The notes under the pieces: model-generated
The model's input: the letters and a program-made list of their open reading frames with translations, nothing else
Databases searched by the model: none
What the model was told of the DNA's origin: nothing
Source: Sulfurovum sp.
GTDB lineage: Bacteria > Campylobacterota > Campylobacteria > Campylobacterales > Sulfurovaceae
NCBI GenBank assembly: GCA_027063305.1
Contig: JAMORY010000011.1
Location: 1-64,000, forward strand
Length of the DNA: 64,000 nt
Direction: 5' to 3'
Shown here: one piece after another, positions 1-9,801 of the stretch
Layout of the letters: each line of letters begins with the position of its first letter
Numbering within the stretch: the stretch's first letter is position 1
Position numbers and translations under genes: made by a program

Positions 1-106
1 GTTTTACGGCAAAAACATAATATTCACTCAACATTTTATGAAAAAAGAACAAAATGATGAAACCAAAATTTAAAAAATTGGGTAGGTTGCTAATTGGCTC
101 TGTGAT

Positions 107-613
107 TTGGGGTTATTAGAGGTGCCCTTTAGAAACTTTTATAAGGAAGAGAAAGAGAAACAGAGTATTCAATGTGAAGAGGTGGTCGAGGGAGCGCTCA
201 ATATCATCAGCTCCTCTTTGATAAATAAGAAGATCACACTTAAGAGTGACTTTCAGTGTCATAAGACCATTCATGTACTTGCTAACGAGATGAGACAGGT
301 GATATTGAACCTCATTAAGAATGCGGAGGATATTCTGATCGAAAAAGAGATAGACTCACCTACGATATGGGTACGAACCTATCATGATAAGAGCTGTGCA
401 TATCTGGAAGTATCGGATAATGCCGGTGGGATCCCTGAAAAGATCAAAGAGAAGATATTTGAGCCGTACTTCTCTACCAAACCCAAAAAAGAGGGAACAG
501 GGCTTGGTCTATATATGAGTAAGTTGATCATTGAAGACCATTGTCATAGAAAGCTCTATGTCAAGAACGGGAAAGAAGGGGCATGTTTTACTATACAGAT
601 AACCTTTATTTGA
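107..613 (+). pseudogene. Histidine kinase fragment, ATPase domain only
   Basis: This is the C-terminal half of a sensor histidine kinase. The HATPase_c boxes are all visible: N box NLIKNAEDIL, G1 DNAGGIP and G2 GTGLGLYMSK. What is missing is the dimerisation/phosphoacceptor helix with its HQWKQPL-type H-box. Homology to related kinases begins abruptly at FRNF, and the same frame carries stops at 71-73 and 83-85 just upstream. The only start available is a TTG at 107 with no clear ribosome binding site. I infer a truncated relic. A stand-alone ATPase fragment that docks on another kinase is possible but less likely. The 106 bases before it show no coding sequence I recognise. Confidence 0.65.
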
Positions 614-781
614 GAATATGGAAAAAGTGTAAAAATGGATAGGAAGGTATAAAAATAGTATTTTTTTATCTATTTATTTCTTACCTATCAATAAAAATGA
701 TATTTTTGTGTTATACTTTTGAGCAATAGGAAGTAGAATGAAGAGCGATTATAATAAATTCAAGATAGAAAAAAGTGGTGT

Positions 782-2392
782 ATGGTGGAACAGCAAGATA
801 TTGAAACACTAATAGAGCTCAATCAAGACCTCTCGGTACTTTATGTTGAGGATGATGATAGTGTAAGGTTCAGTACCCTTGCACTTTTAGAGAACTTTTT
901 CCCACATATCGATCCGGCGGAAGATGGAGTGGTAGGGCTGGAGAAGTATAAGCGTTTTTATGAGGAGGAGTCTCGATTCTACGATATCGTGATCACCGAT
1001 ATCAATATGCCTCATATGAACGGGATTGAAATGAGCGAGGAGATCCTCAAGATAAATCCCGAACAGAACATTATCGTGATCTCCGCACACGATGAATCTC
1101 ACTATCTGCTCAAACTGATCAATGCGGGCATTACGAACTTTGTACTTAAACCGATCGATCTTAAACAGCTTCAAAACGTACTCTACCGTGTTCTCAGTGC
1201 GATCCAGCAAAAGAGAACCCTTAAAGAGCAGCATGAGAGATTGGAAAGTATCAACAAAGAGCTTGAAGAGCAAAAGAACAGAGCAGAAGAGGCATCACGT
1301 CAAAAGAGTCTTTTTTTGGCGAACATGTCCCATGAGATACGTACTCCCCTCAATGCGATCACCGGTTTTATCTCTTTGCTACAAAAGGAAGAGACCAATC
1401 CTCGACGTATCAAATATCTGGATATCATCCAGAACTCTTCAAGTTCACTGCTTCAGATCATCAATGATATCTTGGATATCAGTAAGATCGAAAGCGGTAA
1501 AATGGAAGTTGAGTTCGTTGATTTCAATCCATACAACGATCTTATTACCGTAGCGGAGCTTTTTCAGCAAAAGGCAACGGAGAAGGGTGTGGTGCTTGAG
1601 ATCAAATATAATCACACCATGCCAAAGACCCTCTTTTCCGATGTGGTCAAGATCAAGCAGATACTCTCGAACCTTCTTTCCAATGCAGTCAAGTTCACTC
1701 CTGCGGGTAAAAAGATAAAATGTATTATCTGGTATCAGCATGGTAAGTTGAATATCCGTGTAAAAGATTATGGTATCGGTATCGACGAAGAGAAACAGAA
1801 GAGTATCTTTCAAGCCTTTGTGCAAGCAGAGAACTCTACAGTACGCGAGTATGGCGGTACAGGACTTGGATTGACCATTTGTGCCAAGCTTGCGGAGATG
1901 CTGGAGGGGAGCTTGACTCTTGAGAGTACACCGGGGAAAGGGAGTACCTTCCTGCTCTCTATTCCTGTAGAGGAGCGTACCTACAGTGATGACGAGAAAG
2001 AGACACCGCTTCCTGAAAAGCTCGATGGTCATATCTTGGTGGTTGACGATACCGAGACAAATCGTATGTTCATCAGTATTCTGTTAGAGAATGTAGGTCT
2101 GACCTATGATATGGCAAATGACGGTCTTGAAGCGATAGAGCAGTTCAAAAAGAACCGTTACGATCTGATCTTGATGGATGAGAATATGCCAAACCTCAAT
2201 GGCACGGGAGCTGCAAAGGTGATCATGGAGATGGAAAAGGAACAAGGTCTGACACATACACCTGTTATTTCATTGACTGCCAATGCACTCAAAGGTGATA
2301 GAGAACGCTTCTTGCAAGCGGGAATGGATGACTACCTGAGTAAACCGATAAACCCCGATACACTCTTACGACTGCTTGCAAAGTTCTTATAG
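782..2392 (+). CDS. Hybrid sensor histidine kinase, REC-HisKA-HATPase-REC
   Basis: This cytoplasmic hybrid kinase has 536 residues and no membrane segment. An N-terminal receiver (about 17-137, phospho-Asp D73, K123) leads through a coiled coil (about 145-175) to HisKA with H184 in the box NMSHEIRTPLNA. The HATPase follows, with N box NLLSNAVKFTP, G1 DYGIGID and G2 GGTGLGLTI. A C-terminal receiver occupies about 416-534, with D466 in LILMDENMP. With a receiver at the input end and no sensor domain, it probably takes phosphate or a protein signal from other kinases. It is closely related along its whole length to the kinase at 10867-12471. The ATG start has only a weak ribosome binding site, but it gives the same N terminus as that paralog. 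Confidence 0.9.
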   Translation: MVEQQDIETLIELNQDLSVLYVEDDDSVRFSTLALLENFFPHIDPAEDGVVGLEKYKRFYEEESRFYDIVITDINMPHMNGIEMSEEILKINPEQNIIVISAHDESHYLLKLINAGITNFVLKPIDLKQLQNVLYRVLSAIQQKRTLKEQHERLESINKELEEQKNRAEEASRQKSLFLANMSHEIRTPLNAITGFISLLQKEETNPRRIKYLDIIQNSSSSLLQIINDILDISKIESGKMEVEFVDFNPYNDLITVAELFQQKATEKGVVLEIKYNHTMPKTLFSDVVKIKQILSNLLSNAVKFTPAGKKIKCIIWYQHGKLNIRVKDYGIGIDEEKQKSIFQAFVQAENSTVREYGGTGLGLTICAKLAEMLEGSLTLESTPGKGSTFLLSIPVEERTYSDDEKETPLPEKLDGHILVVDDTETNRMFISILLENVGLTYDMANDGLEAIEQFKKNRYDLILMDENMPNLNGTGAAKVIMEMEKEQGLTHTPVISLTANALKGDRERFLQAGMDDYLSKPINPDTLLRLLAKFL

Positions 2393-2400
2393 ATATATAA

Positions 2401-2425
2401 CTGCCTTTTTTTTGGAAAAAGGCAG
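2401..2425. terminator. Perfect 10-bp stem-loop after the hybrid kinase
   Basis: CTGCCTTTTT pairs exactly with AAAAAGGCAG across a 5-base loop, 8 bases after the kinase stop. No T-run follows the stem on the + strand, so intrinsic termination is plausible but not proven. It lies about 120 bases before acs and probably separates the two transcripts. Confidence 0.45.
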
Positions 2426-2545
2426 AGATGTAACAAATAAGATCAATTTACTCCTAATTAAATTTTTTCCTCAAAATCCTTATCAAAACCCCATTCTTTA
2501 TGTTAAACTAACCCAAATAAAAAGTCCACATATAAGGAAATTATC

Positions 2546-4504
2546 ATGCTAAAAGAACTTTACTATCCCAATCCGGAGTTGGTGAAAGAAGCAAGGATCG
2601 GTTCTATGGAGCAGTACTGGTATCTGCAAAATAGAGCGAAGAATGACTATGAAGGGTTTTGGGGCGAGTATGCTAAAGAGAAGATCGACTGGATCAAGCC
2701 TTTCCATACAGTCCTAGATGAGTCGGACGCTCCGTTTGTCAAATGGTTTGACGGTGGTAAGCTCAATGTCGCTTACCAGTGTATAGATAGACATCTTGAT
2801 ACACGCAAGAACAAAGCGGCGATCATCTTTGTCGGAGACAGAGGAGAAGAGATAGCCGTGACTTATCAGGATCTCTACAGAAACGTGAACAGGTTCGCCA
2901 ACCTGCTGAAAGAGGACTTTGGTGTTCAAAAGGGTGACAGGGTTGTCATCTATATGCCGATGATCCTTGAAGCGGCGTATGCAATCTTGGCGTGTGCGCG
3001 TATTGGTGCGGTACACTCCATCGTATTTGGCGGGTTCAGTGCCGAAGCGCTCAAAGACAGGGTCCTCGATGCGGAAGCAAAAGTGGTCATTACCGCGGAT
3101 GGTGCTTACAGAAAGTCCAAGCCATATATGCTCAAGCCTGTGGTTGACAAAGCGCTTGAAGCGAATGATACACCGGTGGAAAAAGTACTCGTTGTCGAGC
3201 GTAACGGTGAGGATGTCGAGTGGGTAGCAGGACGTGACTACTCATATAATGAACTTATTAAAGACAAAGGCATTACGTGTGCACCTGAAGTGATGGAGAG
3301 TGAAGATCCGCTTTTCCTTCTCTATACCTCAGGAAGTACAGGGAAACCCAAAGGGGTACAGCACAATCAGGCTGGGTACATTCTCTGGGCACAAATGACC
3401 ATGGAGTGGGTCTTTGATGTCAAAGAGAACGATACCTACTGGTGTACGGCGGATATCGGTTGGATCACGGGGCATACCTACATCATCTACGGACCGCTTG
3501 CCATGGGTGCGACGACCGTGATGTTCGAAGGGGTCATTACCTATCCTGATGCAGGTCGTCCGTGGCAGATCGTAGAGTCTCTTGGTGTGAACCAGTTCTA
3601 TACCGCACCGACAGCCATCAGGGTACTACACAAGATGGGTGAAGATGAGCCTAAAAAGTATGACCTCTCTTCTCTCAAAGTACTAGGAACGGTGGGAGAG
3701 CCTATCGACCCGACGGCATGGAAGTGGTACTATGAGGTGGTAGGTAACAGCAAGTGTGCCATTGTCGATACCTACTGGCAGACAGAGACGGGTGGACACA
3801 TCGTCTCTCCGCTTCCTGGTGCAACCCCTATCAAACCGGCATGTGCGACACTGCCTCTGCCGGGTATCATGGCGGAGATCCTCGACCCTGAGACAGGAGA
3901 GAAGGTTGAAGCGGGAGAGGGCGGATATATGTGTATCACACGCCCTTGGCCATCACAGATCAGAAATGTCTGGGGTGATCCTGAGCGTTACAAGAAGTCC
4001 TACTTCGGGGATGTCAAAAAAGACGGTAAGCCGGTCTACTTTACCGGTGACGGTGCGGTGTATGATGAGAACGGTTACATCACCATTACCGGACGTACCG
4101 ATGATGTCATCAACGTTTCAGGACACAGAATGGGAACGGCAGAAGTTGAAGCGGCTATCAAAAAACATGAGAATGTCGCTGCCGTTGCGGTTGTCGGAAA
4201 ACCGCATGAGCTCAAAGGCGAGGGGATCTTTGCCTATGTCGTCCTTAAGAGTGATGAAGGTGTTGGTGACGAGATCGAAGAGGTCAAAGCGATCAATAAC
4301 ATCATTAAGCAGGAGATCGGTAATATTGCGATCTGTGATGATATGGTATTTGTTCCAGATCTGCCTAAGACCCGTTCAGGGAAGATCATGCGAAGAATCC
4401 TTCGAGCCCTTGCCAAAGGTGAGAAGATCACACAGGATACTTCTACTCTTGAAGATCCGAGCATTGTACCTACGATCGAGGAGATCATTCAGTGTAAGTG
4501 CTAA
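2546..4504 (+). CDS. acs: Acetyl-CoA synthetase (acetate-CoA ligase)
   Basis: AMP-forming acetyl-CoA synthetase of 652 residues, the usual length. It activates acetate with ATP through acetyl-AMP and then transfers the acetyl group to CoA. The P-loop [11 protein letters not shown] is at 260-270 and the YWQTETGG segment at 410-417. W411 there corresponds to the tryptophan that limits the pocket to acetate. The C-terminal SGKIMRR carries K613, the lysine that family members acetylate to switch off adenylation. The ribosome binding site TAAGGAAATTATC precedes the ATG. It appears to be transcribed alone. An HDAC-like deacetylase at 57.4-58.3 kb is a conceivable but unlinked partner for reversing acetylation. 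Confidence 0.97.
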   Translation: MLKELYYPNPELVKEARIGSMEQYWYLQNRAKNDYEGFWGEYAKEKIDWIKPFHTVLDESDAPFVKWFDGGKLNVAYQCIDRHLDTRKNKAAIIFVGDRGEEIAVTYQDLYRNVNRFANLLKEDFGVQKGDRVVIYMPMILEAAYAILACARIGAVHSIVFGGFSAEALKDRVLDAEAKVVITADGAYRKSKPYMLKPVVDKALEANDTPVEKVLVVERNGEDVEWVAGRDYSYNELIKDKGITCAPEVMESEDPLFLLYTSGSTGKPKGVQHNQAGYILWAQMTMEWVFDVKENDTYWCTADIGWITGHTYIIYGPLAMGATTVMFEGVITYPDAGRPWQIVESLGVNQFYTAPTAIRVLHKMGEDEPKKYDLSSLKVLGTVGEPIDPTAWKWYYEVVGNSKCAIVDTYWQTETGGHIVSPLPGATPIKPACATLPLPGIMAEILDPETGEKVEAGEGGYMCITRPWPSQIRNVWGDPERYKKSYFGDVKKDGKPVYFTGDGAVYDENGYITITGRTDDVINVSGHRMGTAEVEAAIKKHENVAAVAVVGKPHELKGEGIFAYVVLKSDEGVGDEIEEVKAINNIIKQEIGNIAICDDMVFVPDLPKTRSGKIMRRILRALAKGEKITQDTSTLEDPSIVPTIEEIIQCKC

Positions 4505-4526
4505 GACAGCTGCACTTTCTCTACAT

Positions 4527-4543
4527 GACACCCTTGGGGTGTC
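4527..4543. terminator. Hairpin between convergent acs and uracil-DNA glycosylase
   Basis: GACACCC and GGGTGTC form a perfect 7-bp stem around a 3-base loop, just where two genes converge; the last base is the end of the glycosylase stop codon. There is no strong T-run on either side. It could serve both transcripts. Confidence 0.5.
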
Positions 4544-5211
4544 TATAGAGCTTCCATTAAAGCTTTTACTTTTTTCAAATCCTCAAATACCTCTTTTTTG
4601 GCACTGGGGTTACGCAGTAGAAAACTTGGATGATAGGTAGGAATAAGCGTATATCCCTCTTGTTGAAGCAGTGTGCCCCGAATCTTGGTAATGCCTGTCT
4701 CATCCCCCGTCATATAGTGGTATGCCGTACCTCCCAATGTAATGATGATCTTCGGATCGATCAGCGCGATTTGTTTTTGCAGGAACGGCTGGCAGGTATG
4801 CGCTTCACTAGGCGTTGGTATACGGTTGTTGGGTGGTCGGCACTTAACGATATTGGCGATATAGACTGCTTCTCTTGGAATAAGGAGGACATTTTCGATC
4901 ATCTTGGTCAAAAGTTCACCCGATCGGCCGACAAAGGGGCGTCCCATCTTATCTTCCGTAGCACCGGGGCCTTCACCAATGAACATAATATCCGCTTGTG
5001 GGTCTCCCTCTCCGAAGACCATATTTGTCCGGTGCTTGCTTAGTTCGCACAGATGGCATTGAAGTGCTTGCGCTTTCAGCTTTTCCAGATCATCAGGGAG
5101 GAAGAGATCGGGCTCACTCTCTTTATAGATCGATGCGGAGGTATAACGGAACCCTAGCTGTTTAAGCGTATAGAGCTGTTTGAGAAGAAGGGCGTTTTTG
5201 AGATTTTTCAT
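4543..5211 (-). CDS. Uracil-DNA glycosylase, family 4 (Fe-S type)
   Basis: This 222-residue protein is a family 4 uracil-DNA glycosylase, which removes uracil from DNA in base excision repair. The catalytic-site motif GEGPGATEDKMGRPFVG follows an N-terminal CHLC pair. A second cysteine pair (KCRPPNN and the later TC before QPFLQ) completes the four ligands of the 4Fe-4S cluster typical of this family. The C-terminal HPSFLLR matches the family HPS motif that contacts the minor groove. The N-terminal 40 residues before the first cysteine pair are a poorly conserved leader. It stands alone, convergent with acs. Confidence 0.9.
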   Translation of the reverse strand: MKNLKNALLLKQLYTLKQLGFRYTSASIYKESEPDLFLPDDLEKLKAQALQCHLCELSKHRTNMVFGEGDPQADIMFIGEGPGATEDKMGRPFVGRSGELLTKMIENVLLIPREAVYIANIVKCRPPNNRIPTPSEAHTCQPFLQKQIALIDPKIIITLGGTAYHYMTGDETGITKIRGTLLQQEGYTLIPTYHPSFLLRNPSAKKEVFEDLKKVKALMEAL

Positions 5212-5348
5212 GGTGTTATTATATCGGTATGTGCTTAGATATGGTAAAGTTAAGTTTTTTGGATAAAATAGAGCTATTATCTCATTAATGCTATAATTAA
5301 CAGATATTTATCTGATAGAATTGATTTGATTTTAAGGAGTATCGTATA

Positions 5349-5723
5349 ATGAGTAAAAGAATACTAATAGTTGATGATGTGGATTTCAATATTGAATTTG
5401 AAGCAAAGCTGATCCGTTCGCTTATGGCGGACCGAAACGTTGACGTAGAGATCGATACGGCGGATTCTGTTGCAATGGCGATGGAGAAGATCGAGAAGAA
5501 CAGACCTTATGATGCAATGATCATCGATATGAACCTTCCCGACGGAACAGGTGTCGAGATCGCTAAAAAGGCACGTAGCCAAAATAAAAAGACACGTTTG
5601 GCAGCATTGACGATCTATCCGAACGAATATGAGAAAGAGCGTGAGTCCTTCGATCTGTTCTTAAAAAAACCGATCATGCTCGATTCCTTTAAGAACAGCT
5701 TCCTTCAGCTACTTGAGATGTGA
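5349..5723 (+). CDS. Single-domain response regulator
   Basis: A stand-alone receiver of 124 residues with no output domain. The acidic pair is in LIVDDVDFN (D9, D10), the phosphoacceptor D60 lies in IIDMNLPDG, and a conserved lysine is in LKKPI near the C terminus. The ribosome binding site AAGGAG lies upstream of the ATG. It sits 40 bases before a GGDEF-EAL gene on the same strand, so the two are likely cotranscribed. Lone receivers often act as phosphate shuttles or bind a target protein directly. Which kinase feeds it cannot be told from sequence. Confidence 0.9.
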   Translation: MSKRILIVDDVDFNIEFEAKLIRSLMADRNVDVEIDTADSVAMAMEKIEKNRPYDAMIIDMNLPDGTGVEIAKKARSQNKKTRLAALTIYPNEYEKERESFDLFLKKPIMLDSFKNSFLQLLEM

Positions 5724-5763
5724 TCGAAAATAATATATAGCGGAAGAGAAGGAGGGGGAGCTT

Positions 5764-7047
5764 ATGATGTTGGAGAGAGATCCGTTAACGGGATTGTATC
5801 GTTATGAGGCATTGGTAGAAGTACTGAAAGAAAAATTTGGAGAGGGGAGTGGTGAGTTTAAGTTGGTGCTCTTTTGCATTGAATTTGATGATCTTGCACG
5901 TTTTAATGATACCTTCGATATCGATCTTGATGAACAGCTTCTTATCCAACTGGCCGATACATTTCGTAAGCTTACTAGCGATAGAGATATCGTAGCACGG
6001 GCGGGTACCTACCGTTTTGTATGGCTCTCTGAAGGGACAAGCTCTAAAGAAGAGGCATATAATAAAGCACAAGCGATCCTTAATACACTGCAAGAGCCTT
6101 TCTGTATTGCAGGGAATATGTTCTATATCACTGCTTCAATCGGGATATCTCTCTCTTCCAATGAGAACAATAGTGCGATAAAGATGCTCAAGAGTGCCGA
6201 GAACACTATGCGTATGGCACAGAAAAAGGGCACGAACCATATTGAGATTGGATCAAATGAACCTAATCCTTCTCTCAAGACCGAGCTGCGTTTAATGAAA
6301 GATCTTCCTTCAGCCATTGATAACGGAGAGATCTATTTTGTTTACCAGGGACAGTATTCTTTAAAAGAGAAGCGCTTCGTGGGTGCAGAGATCCTTACAC
6401 GTTGGCTGCATCCTGAGCTGGGGCATATCTCGCCAGGAGAGTTCATCCCTCTTGCAGAAAAAAGTGGAATGATCAGTCCATTGACAACAAAGATATTGGT
6501 AGCCTCCTCTTGTATGTTTAGGGAGTTGGAGGCACATGGTATCAAAGACTTCTCTCTATCTGTGAATATCTCCCCTTACGTACTTTTGGAAAAAAGCTTT
6601 TGTGATACGGTAGCTTTTCTCATAGAGAATTACGGACTTGCCGATAGCCAGTTGAACTTTGAGATCATGGAAGATACGATCTCTCAGAACCTTGAGAACT
6701 TTACACATCTCCTGAGTAAGATAAAGCAACGTAACATAGGTATCGAGATCGATGATTATGGGACTGGGAATACCTCTTTGAACTATTTGATCTCACTGCC
6801 GATCGATACGATCAAGATAGATCGTTCTTTTGTGAGCGATATAGATAAACATCCTAAGAAGTATGCACTTCTCTGTGCGATCATTGATATGGCAAAGGCA
6901 TTGGAACTGGATGTCATTATTGAAGGGGTTGAAACGGAAATGGAGATCGCACTTCTTAGAAAGTTCGAGAATATTGTCGTTCAAGGGTATTACTTTACCA
7001 AACCGTTGAGCGAGTCCGAATTTATCGCTCTTTTAACGGAAAAATAA
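5764..7047 (+). CDS. Degenerate GGDEF / intact EAL protein
   Basis: A 427-residue cyclic-di-GMP protein without membrane segments. In the N-terminal GGDEF-like domain (about 1-160) the signature is replaced by AGTYRFVW (80-87), so cyclase activity is not expected. The EAL domain (about 175-425) keeps the metal and catalytic residues by motif: E209 (EIL), N268, E300, D330/D331 in DDYGTGN, K351, E387 in EGVE, and Q407 in QGYY. I infer a phosphodiesterase, possibly with the GGDEF remnant as a GTP or regulatory site. A strong ribosome binding site (GGAGGGGG) precedes ATGATG. The lone receiver 40 bases upstream may control it. Confidence 0.9.
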   Translation: MMLERDPLTGLYRYEALVEVLKEKFGEGSGEFKLVLFCIEFDDLARFNDTFDIDLDEQLLIQLADTFRKLTSDRDIVARAGTYRFVWLSEGTSSKEEAYNKAQAILNTLQEPFCIAGNMFYITASIGISLSSNENNSAIKMLKSAENTMRMAQKKGTNHIEIGSNEPNPSLKTELRLMKDLPSAIDNGEIYFVYQGQYSLKEKRFVGAEILTRWLHPELGHISPGEFIPLAEKSGMISPLTTKILVASSCMFRELEAHGIKDFSLSVNISPYVLLEKSFCDTVAFLIENYGLADSQLNFEIMEDTISQNLENFTHLLSKIKQRNIGIEIDDYGTGNTSLNYLISLPIDTIKIDRSFVSDIDKHPKKYALLCAIIDMAKALELDVIIEGVETEMEIALLRKFENIVVQGYYFTKPLSESEFIALLTEK

Positions 7048-7052
7048 ATAAA

Positions 7053-7074
7053 AAGGGTATATACTAGCACCCTT
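7053..7074. terminator. Stem-loop between convergent genes
   Basis: AAGGGT and ACCCTT can pair around a 10-base loop, with A-rich and T-rich flanks on the two sides. It lies in the 16-base gap between the GGDEF-EAL gene and the GAF hybrid kinase and overlaps the end of the latter. A short bidirectional terminator is likely, though the stem is only 6 bp. Confidence 0.4.
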
Positions 7075-9109
7075 CTTCCAACACCTCTTTGATCCTCTTT
7101 TTGCTGAACGGTTTGCCTATGCGGCTATTAAAGAGTCCCTTTTCTTGCTCTTGTGTAACGTCTCCTGAGATCGAAACCGCAAAGAGTGGTTTTGTTTTTT
7201 TCGCTCTCTCATGTCTTCGAAAGGCTTGAAGTACTTCCGTACCTGTAAGTTTTGGCATATGCTGATCTAGGAATGCAAGGGTATATGGACTCTGAGTATC
7301 TAGTGCATGCTTAAGTAGACCAAGTGCTTCTTCTCCATCCTTGGCAGTATCTATTTGGTAGAACTCTTCGGAAAGGATCGCTTTGATAAGCTCAACATTG
7401 ATCCTGTCATCATCTACGATCAATACACGCTTGGGAGTATTGACCGATATGAACTTATAGAGTTCGGGTGCATAGTAGGTATATTGGGAGATGATCGAGA
7501 TGTTATCGCTTATGATACTGCTGTTCATCGAAAGGAACGATCTCTCTATGACGATCACGGGAATTTGTCTCTGTTGATGATATGTCAGAGTCTGCTCTTT
7601 CCATAGCTTTTCAAAACATATTAGATGTGTAAGATCCGAGGTAGGCTGTTTCCCTTTCATAAGAATGGAGAGGTTCTCTTTTTTTAAACCGAACTTTGAG
7701 AGATATCTCAAAATATTCTTACTGCTTTCAACATCTTCTCTATCCATCATGATACCAAGTTTGATATGTGCTGTTTGAGATGGCTTGAACATCGGTGTCA
7801 TTTGAGAGACCTCTACGGGTATGGTGAAGTAGAAACTACTTCCTTTATCCAGTTCACTTTTAAGTTTAAGCTCTCCACCTAGTTTTTTCACATAGTCTGC
7901 ACAGATACTTAACCCAAGTCCTGTACCTCCGTAAGTAGCTTTCGTCTCTTCTTCTGCCTGTGTAAATGCTTGAAATATCTCGGACTGTTTCTCTTTTGCG
8001 ATACCTATACCCGTATCGGTCACACTAATAGAAAGCTGATGGTTCATAGCGATATATTTAACCATGAAGTTGACACTTTTTTGGCTTGGTGTGAATTTAT
8101 AGGCATTATTAAGAAGGTTCATTAATACACGTTTTAGTAAGGTGGTATCTAAAAGTACCTCTTTAGGAATGAACGGGTCGATATAGATATTATACTGGAT
8201 GGATTTACTGCTCATATTGGCAGAGAAACCTTCTGCAATATCGGCAAAGAACTTTGTTGGACTGACCTGTTGTGGCTTGGATACCTGTTGCTCTTTTGGG
8301 GATGAGAGATTATCCAGAATGGATGTTGTCAGTTCATTGATGAACTGTGCACTCTCTTTGGCATTTTTGACATATTGCAAGATACGTGGATCATCGAGTT
8401 TTTCTTCAAGAAGTTCAAGGAACCCATGGAGTGTATTTGCAGGTGTTCGAATATCATGTACCGTATTGGCCAAAAAACCGATCATTGAGTCTGGGGCTAT
8501 CTCTACGGGTGCTTGCCGGATCTTCTCCGCTCGTTCTACGATCTGCTCGGAAGCGATACGTAAGGGTCTTTCATGCGCAACACTTTTAGGAAGGATACGC
8601 TGTTTTTCCGGATACATCTGGTAGATCACTTTGCTTAGGAATGGAACTATTGCCTGAAGCAGTTCCATATCTTCTTGATCGAAGTTCTTGATCTTTTTAA
8701 CCGATGCATAGGCAGTGACCATTCCCAAGAATTGATCTTGATCGATAATAGGAACGATCAATTGTGATTTTATTTTGATATTGTCGGGATTATCAACCTC
8801 GGGAACATACCCTTTTTCACTGGCGATATAGTTGTATATCCCACTGCTTAGAGTAAAAAAACACTTTGCCAAGATCCCTTTTTGTCCCAGCATTGAGAGT
8901 TCTTTCAGTGTATTGTCGTCACGCTCTCTTCTAAGCGTGGCGCTCTCTTGATGAAAGATCCATAAAGAAGCGAACTCGGTACCGGTAACCTCTTTGATCA
9001 GTGCTTCTACGATCTGGTTGATCTTTGTTCTGTCCTGTTCATGCTCAAGTTGATTTGTTATATTGCTTAAAAGTCTTTTCAGGTCTTTAATATCCAGTTT
9101 TTCATGCAT
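7064..9109 (-). CDS. Hybrid histidine kinase, GAF-HisKA-HATPase-pseudoreceiver-REC
   Basis: Soluble hybrid kinase of 681 residues from the ATG at 9109, chosen because AGGA lies about 9 bases upstream; the frame stays open to 9220. A GAF-like sensor domain (about 30-165) precedes HisKA with H218 in the box NTVHDIRTPAN. The HATPase has NLLNNAYKFTP, DTGIGI and GGTGLGLSI. Next comes a receiver-sized segment (about 450-550) with no recognisable phospho-Asp (ICFEKLW at the expected strand), probably a pseudo-receiver. A true receiver ends the protein, with VLIVDDD and the acceptor Asp in LAFLDQHMP. It points away from the PAS and LC7 genes and shares their 151-base divergent promoter region. Confidence 0.88.
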   Translation of the reverse strand: MHEKLDIKDLKRLLSNITNQLEHEQDRTKINQIVEALIKEVTGTEFASLWIFHQESATLRRERDDNTLKELSMLGQKGILAKCFFTLSSGIYNYIASEKGYVPEVDNPDNIKIKSQLIVPIIDQDQFLGMVTAYASVKKIKNFDQEDMELLQAIVPFLSKVIYQMYPEKQRILPKSVAHERPLRIASEQIVERAEKIRQAPVEIAPDSMIGFLANTVHDIRTPANTLHGFLELLEEKLDDPRILQYVKNAKESAQFINELTTSILDNLSSPKEQQVSKPQQVSPTKFFADIAEGFSANMSSKSIQYNIYIDPFIPKEVLLDTTLLKRVLMNLLNNAYKFTPSQKSVNFMVKYIAMNHQLSISVTDTGIGIAKEKQSEIFQAFTQAEEETKATYGGTGLGLSICADYVKKLGGELKLKSELDKGSSFYFTIPVEVSQMTPMFKPSQTAHIKLGIMMDREDVESSKNILRYLSKFGLKKENLSILMKGKQPTSDLTHLICFEKLWKEQTLTYHQQRQIPVIVIERSFLSMNSSIISDNISIISQYTYYAPELYKFISVNTPKRVLIVDDDRINVELIKAILSEEFYQIDTAKDGEEALGLLKHALDTQSPYTLAFLDQHMPKLTGTEVLQAFRRHERAKKTKPLFAVSISGDVTQEQEKGLFNSRIGKPFSKKRIKEVLEEGC

Positions 9110-9260
9110 TGTTGATATTCCTATCGATTTATGGTTGGGTGAATTATAATGAAATGGCTCCAAAAAATATGTAGGATAAATCCTACAGACAATTTTTATC
9201 TTTTGAGATAAAATACGCATAACAATTTAATATGAAGAAAATATGAAGGAGCATAAGATC

Positions 9261-9782
9261 ATGCAACGATCTGAACCAACAGATATTGAACGTGAGGTAA
9301 GTAGTGTGGATATGATCGTATCCAAAGGAGATGCAGAGGGGAATATTACCTACACTAACCCGATCTTTATGAAGATCTCAGGGTATACACAAGGGGAACT
9401 ATTGGATAAACCGCACGCTATTTTAAGGCATCCGGATATGCCAAAGGTGATATTTAAATATCTTTGGGAGAACCTACAAGCAGGAAAAGAGGTAATAGCT
9501 TATGTAAAGAATCTCTGTAAAGACGGAAGTTACTACTGGGTAATTGCTCAGGTACGTGTGGCAAAGAACCCTGACGGTTCATTTAGAAACTATGTCTCTA
9601 CAAGAAGATGTATCACACAAAGTGCGAAAGAGAAGATATCTGCACTTTATGCCTCTTTAATAGAGATAGAGTCTGCTAAAGGGATCGAGGCTTCGGAAAA
9701 AGCACTGGAGGCATTTTTGGTAGAGAATGGACACACATTTGAGACATTCAATACGTGTATGACACAACTTAACACAAAATAA
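9261..9782 (+). CDS. CetB/Aer-type PAS domain protein
   Basis: A 173-residue single-PAS protein. The segment from IVSKGD through the ITYTNP, KISGYTQGEL, RHPDMP and YYWV motifs is the Aer/CetB class of PAS, which in characterised members binds FAD and reports redox or energy state. Campylobacter CetB has this size and works with a separate membrane partner, CetA; no CetA-like gene lies in this window. I prefer the ATG at 9261 because AAGGAG is 9 bases upstream; another ATG at 9243 is in frame. The C-terminal 50 residues are helical and may bind a partner. It is 19 bases before the LC7-like gene, suggesting one operon. Confidence 0.85.
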   Translation: MQRSEPTDIEREVSSVDMIVSKGDAEGNITYTNPIFMKISGYTQGELLDKPHAILRHPDMPKVIFKYLWENLQAGKEVIAYVKNLCKDGSYYWVIAQVRVAKNPDGSFRNYVSTRRCITQSAKEKISALYASLIEIESAKGIEASEKALEAFLVENGHTFETFNTCMTQLNTK

Positions 9783-9801
9783 ACACTAGGAGAATATAAT
9801 C

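Noticed and set aside
887-1273. Long reverse-strand reading frame inside the first hybrid kinase
   Set aside because: It is a shadow of the kinase codons; no ribosome binding site and no domain.
3756-4640. Long + strand frame inside acs in another phase
   Set aside because: Arg/Ser-rich composition typical of a frame-shifted shadow of acs.
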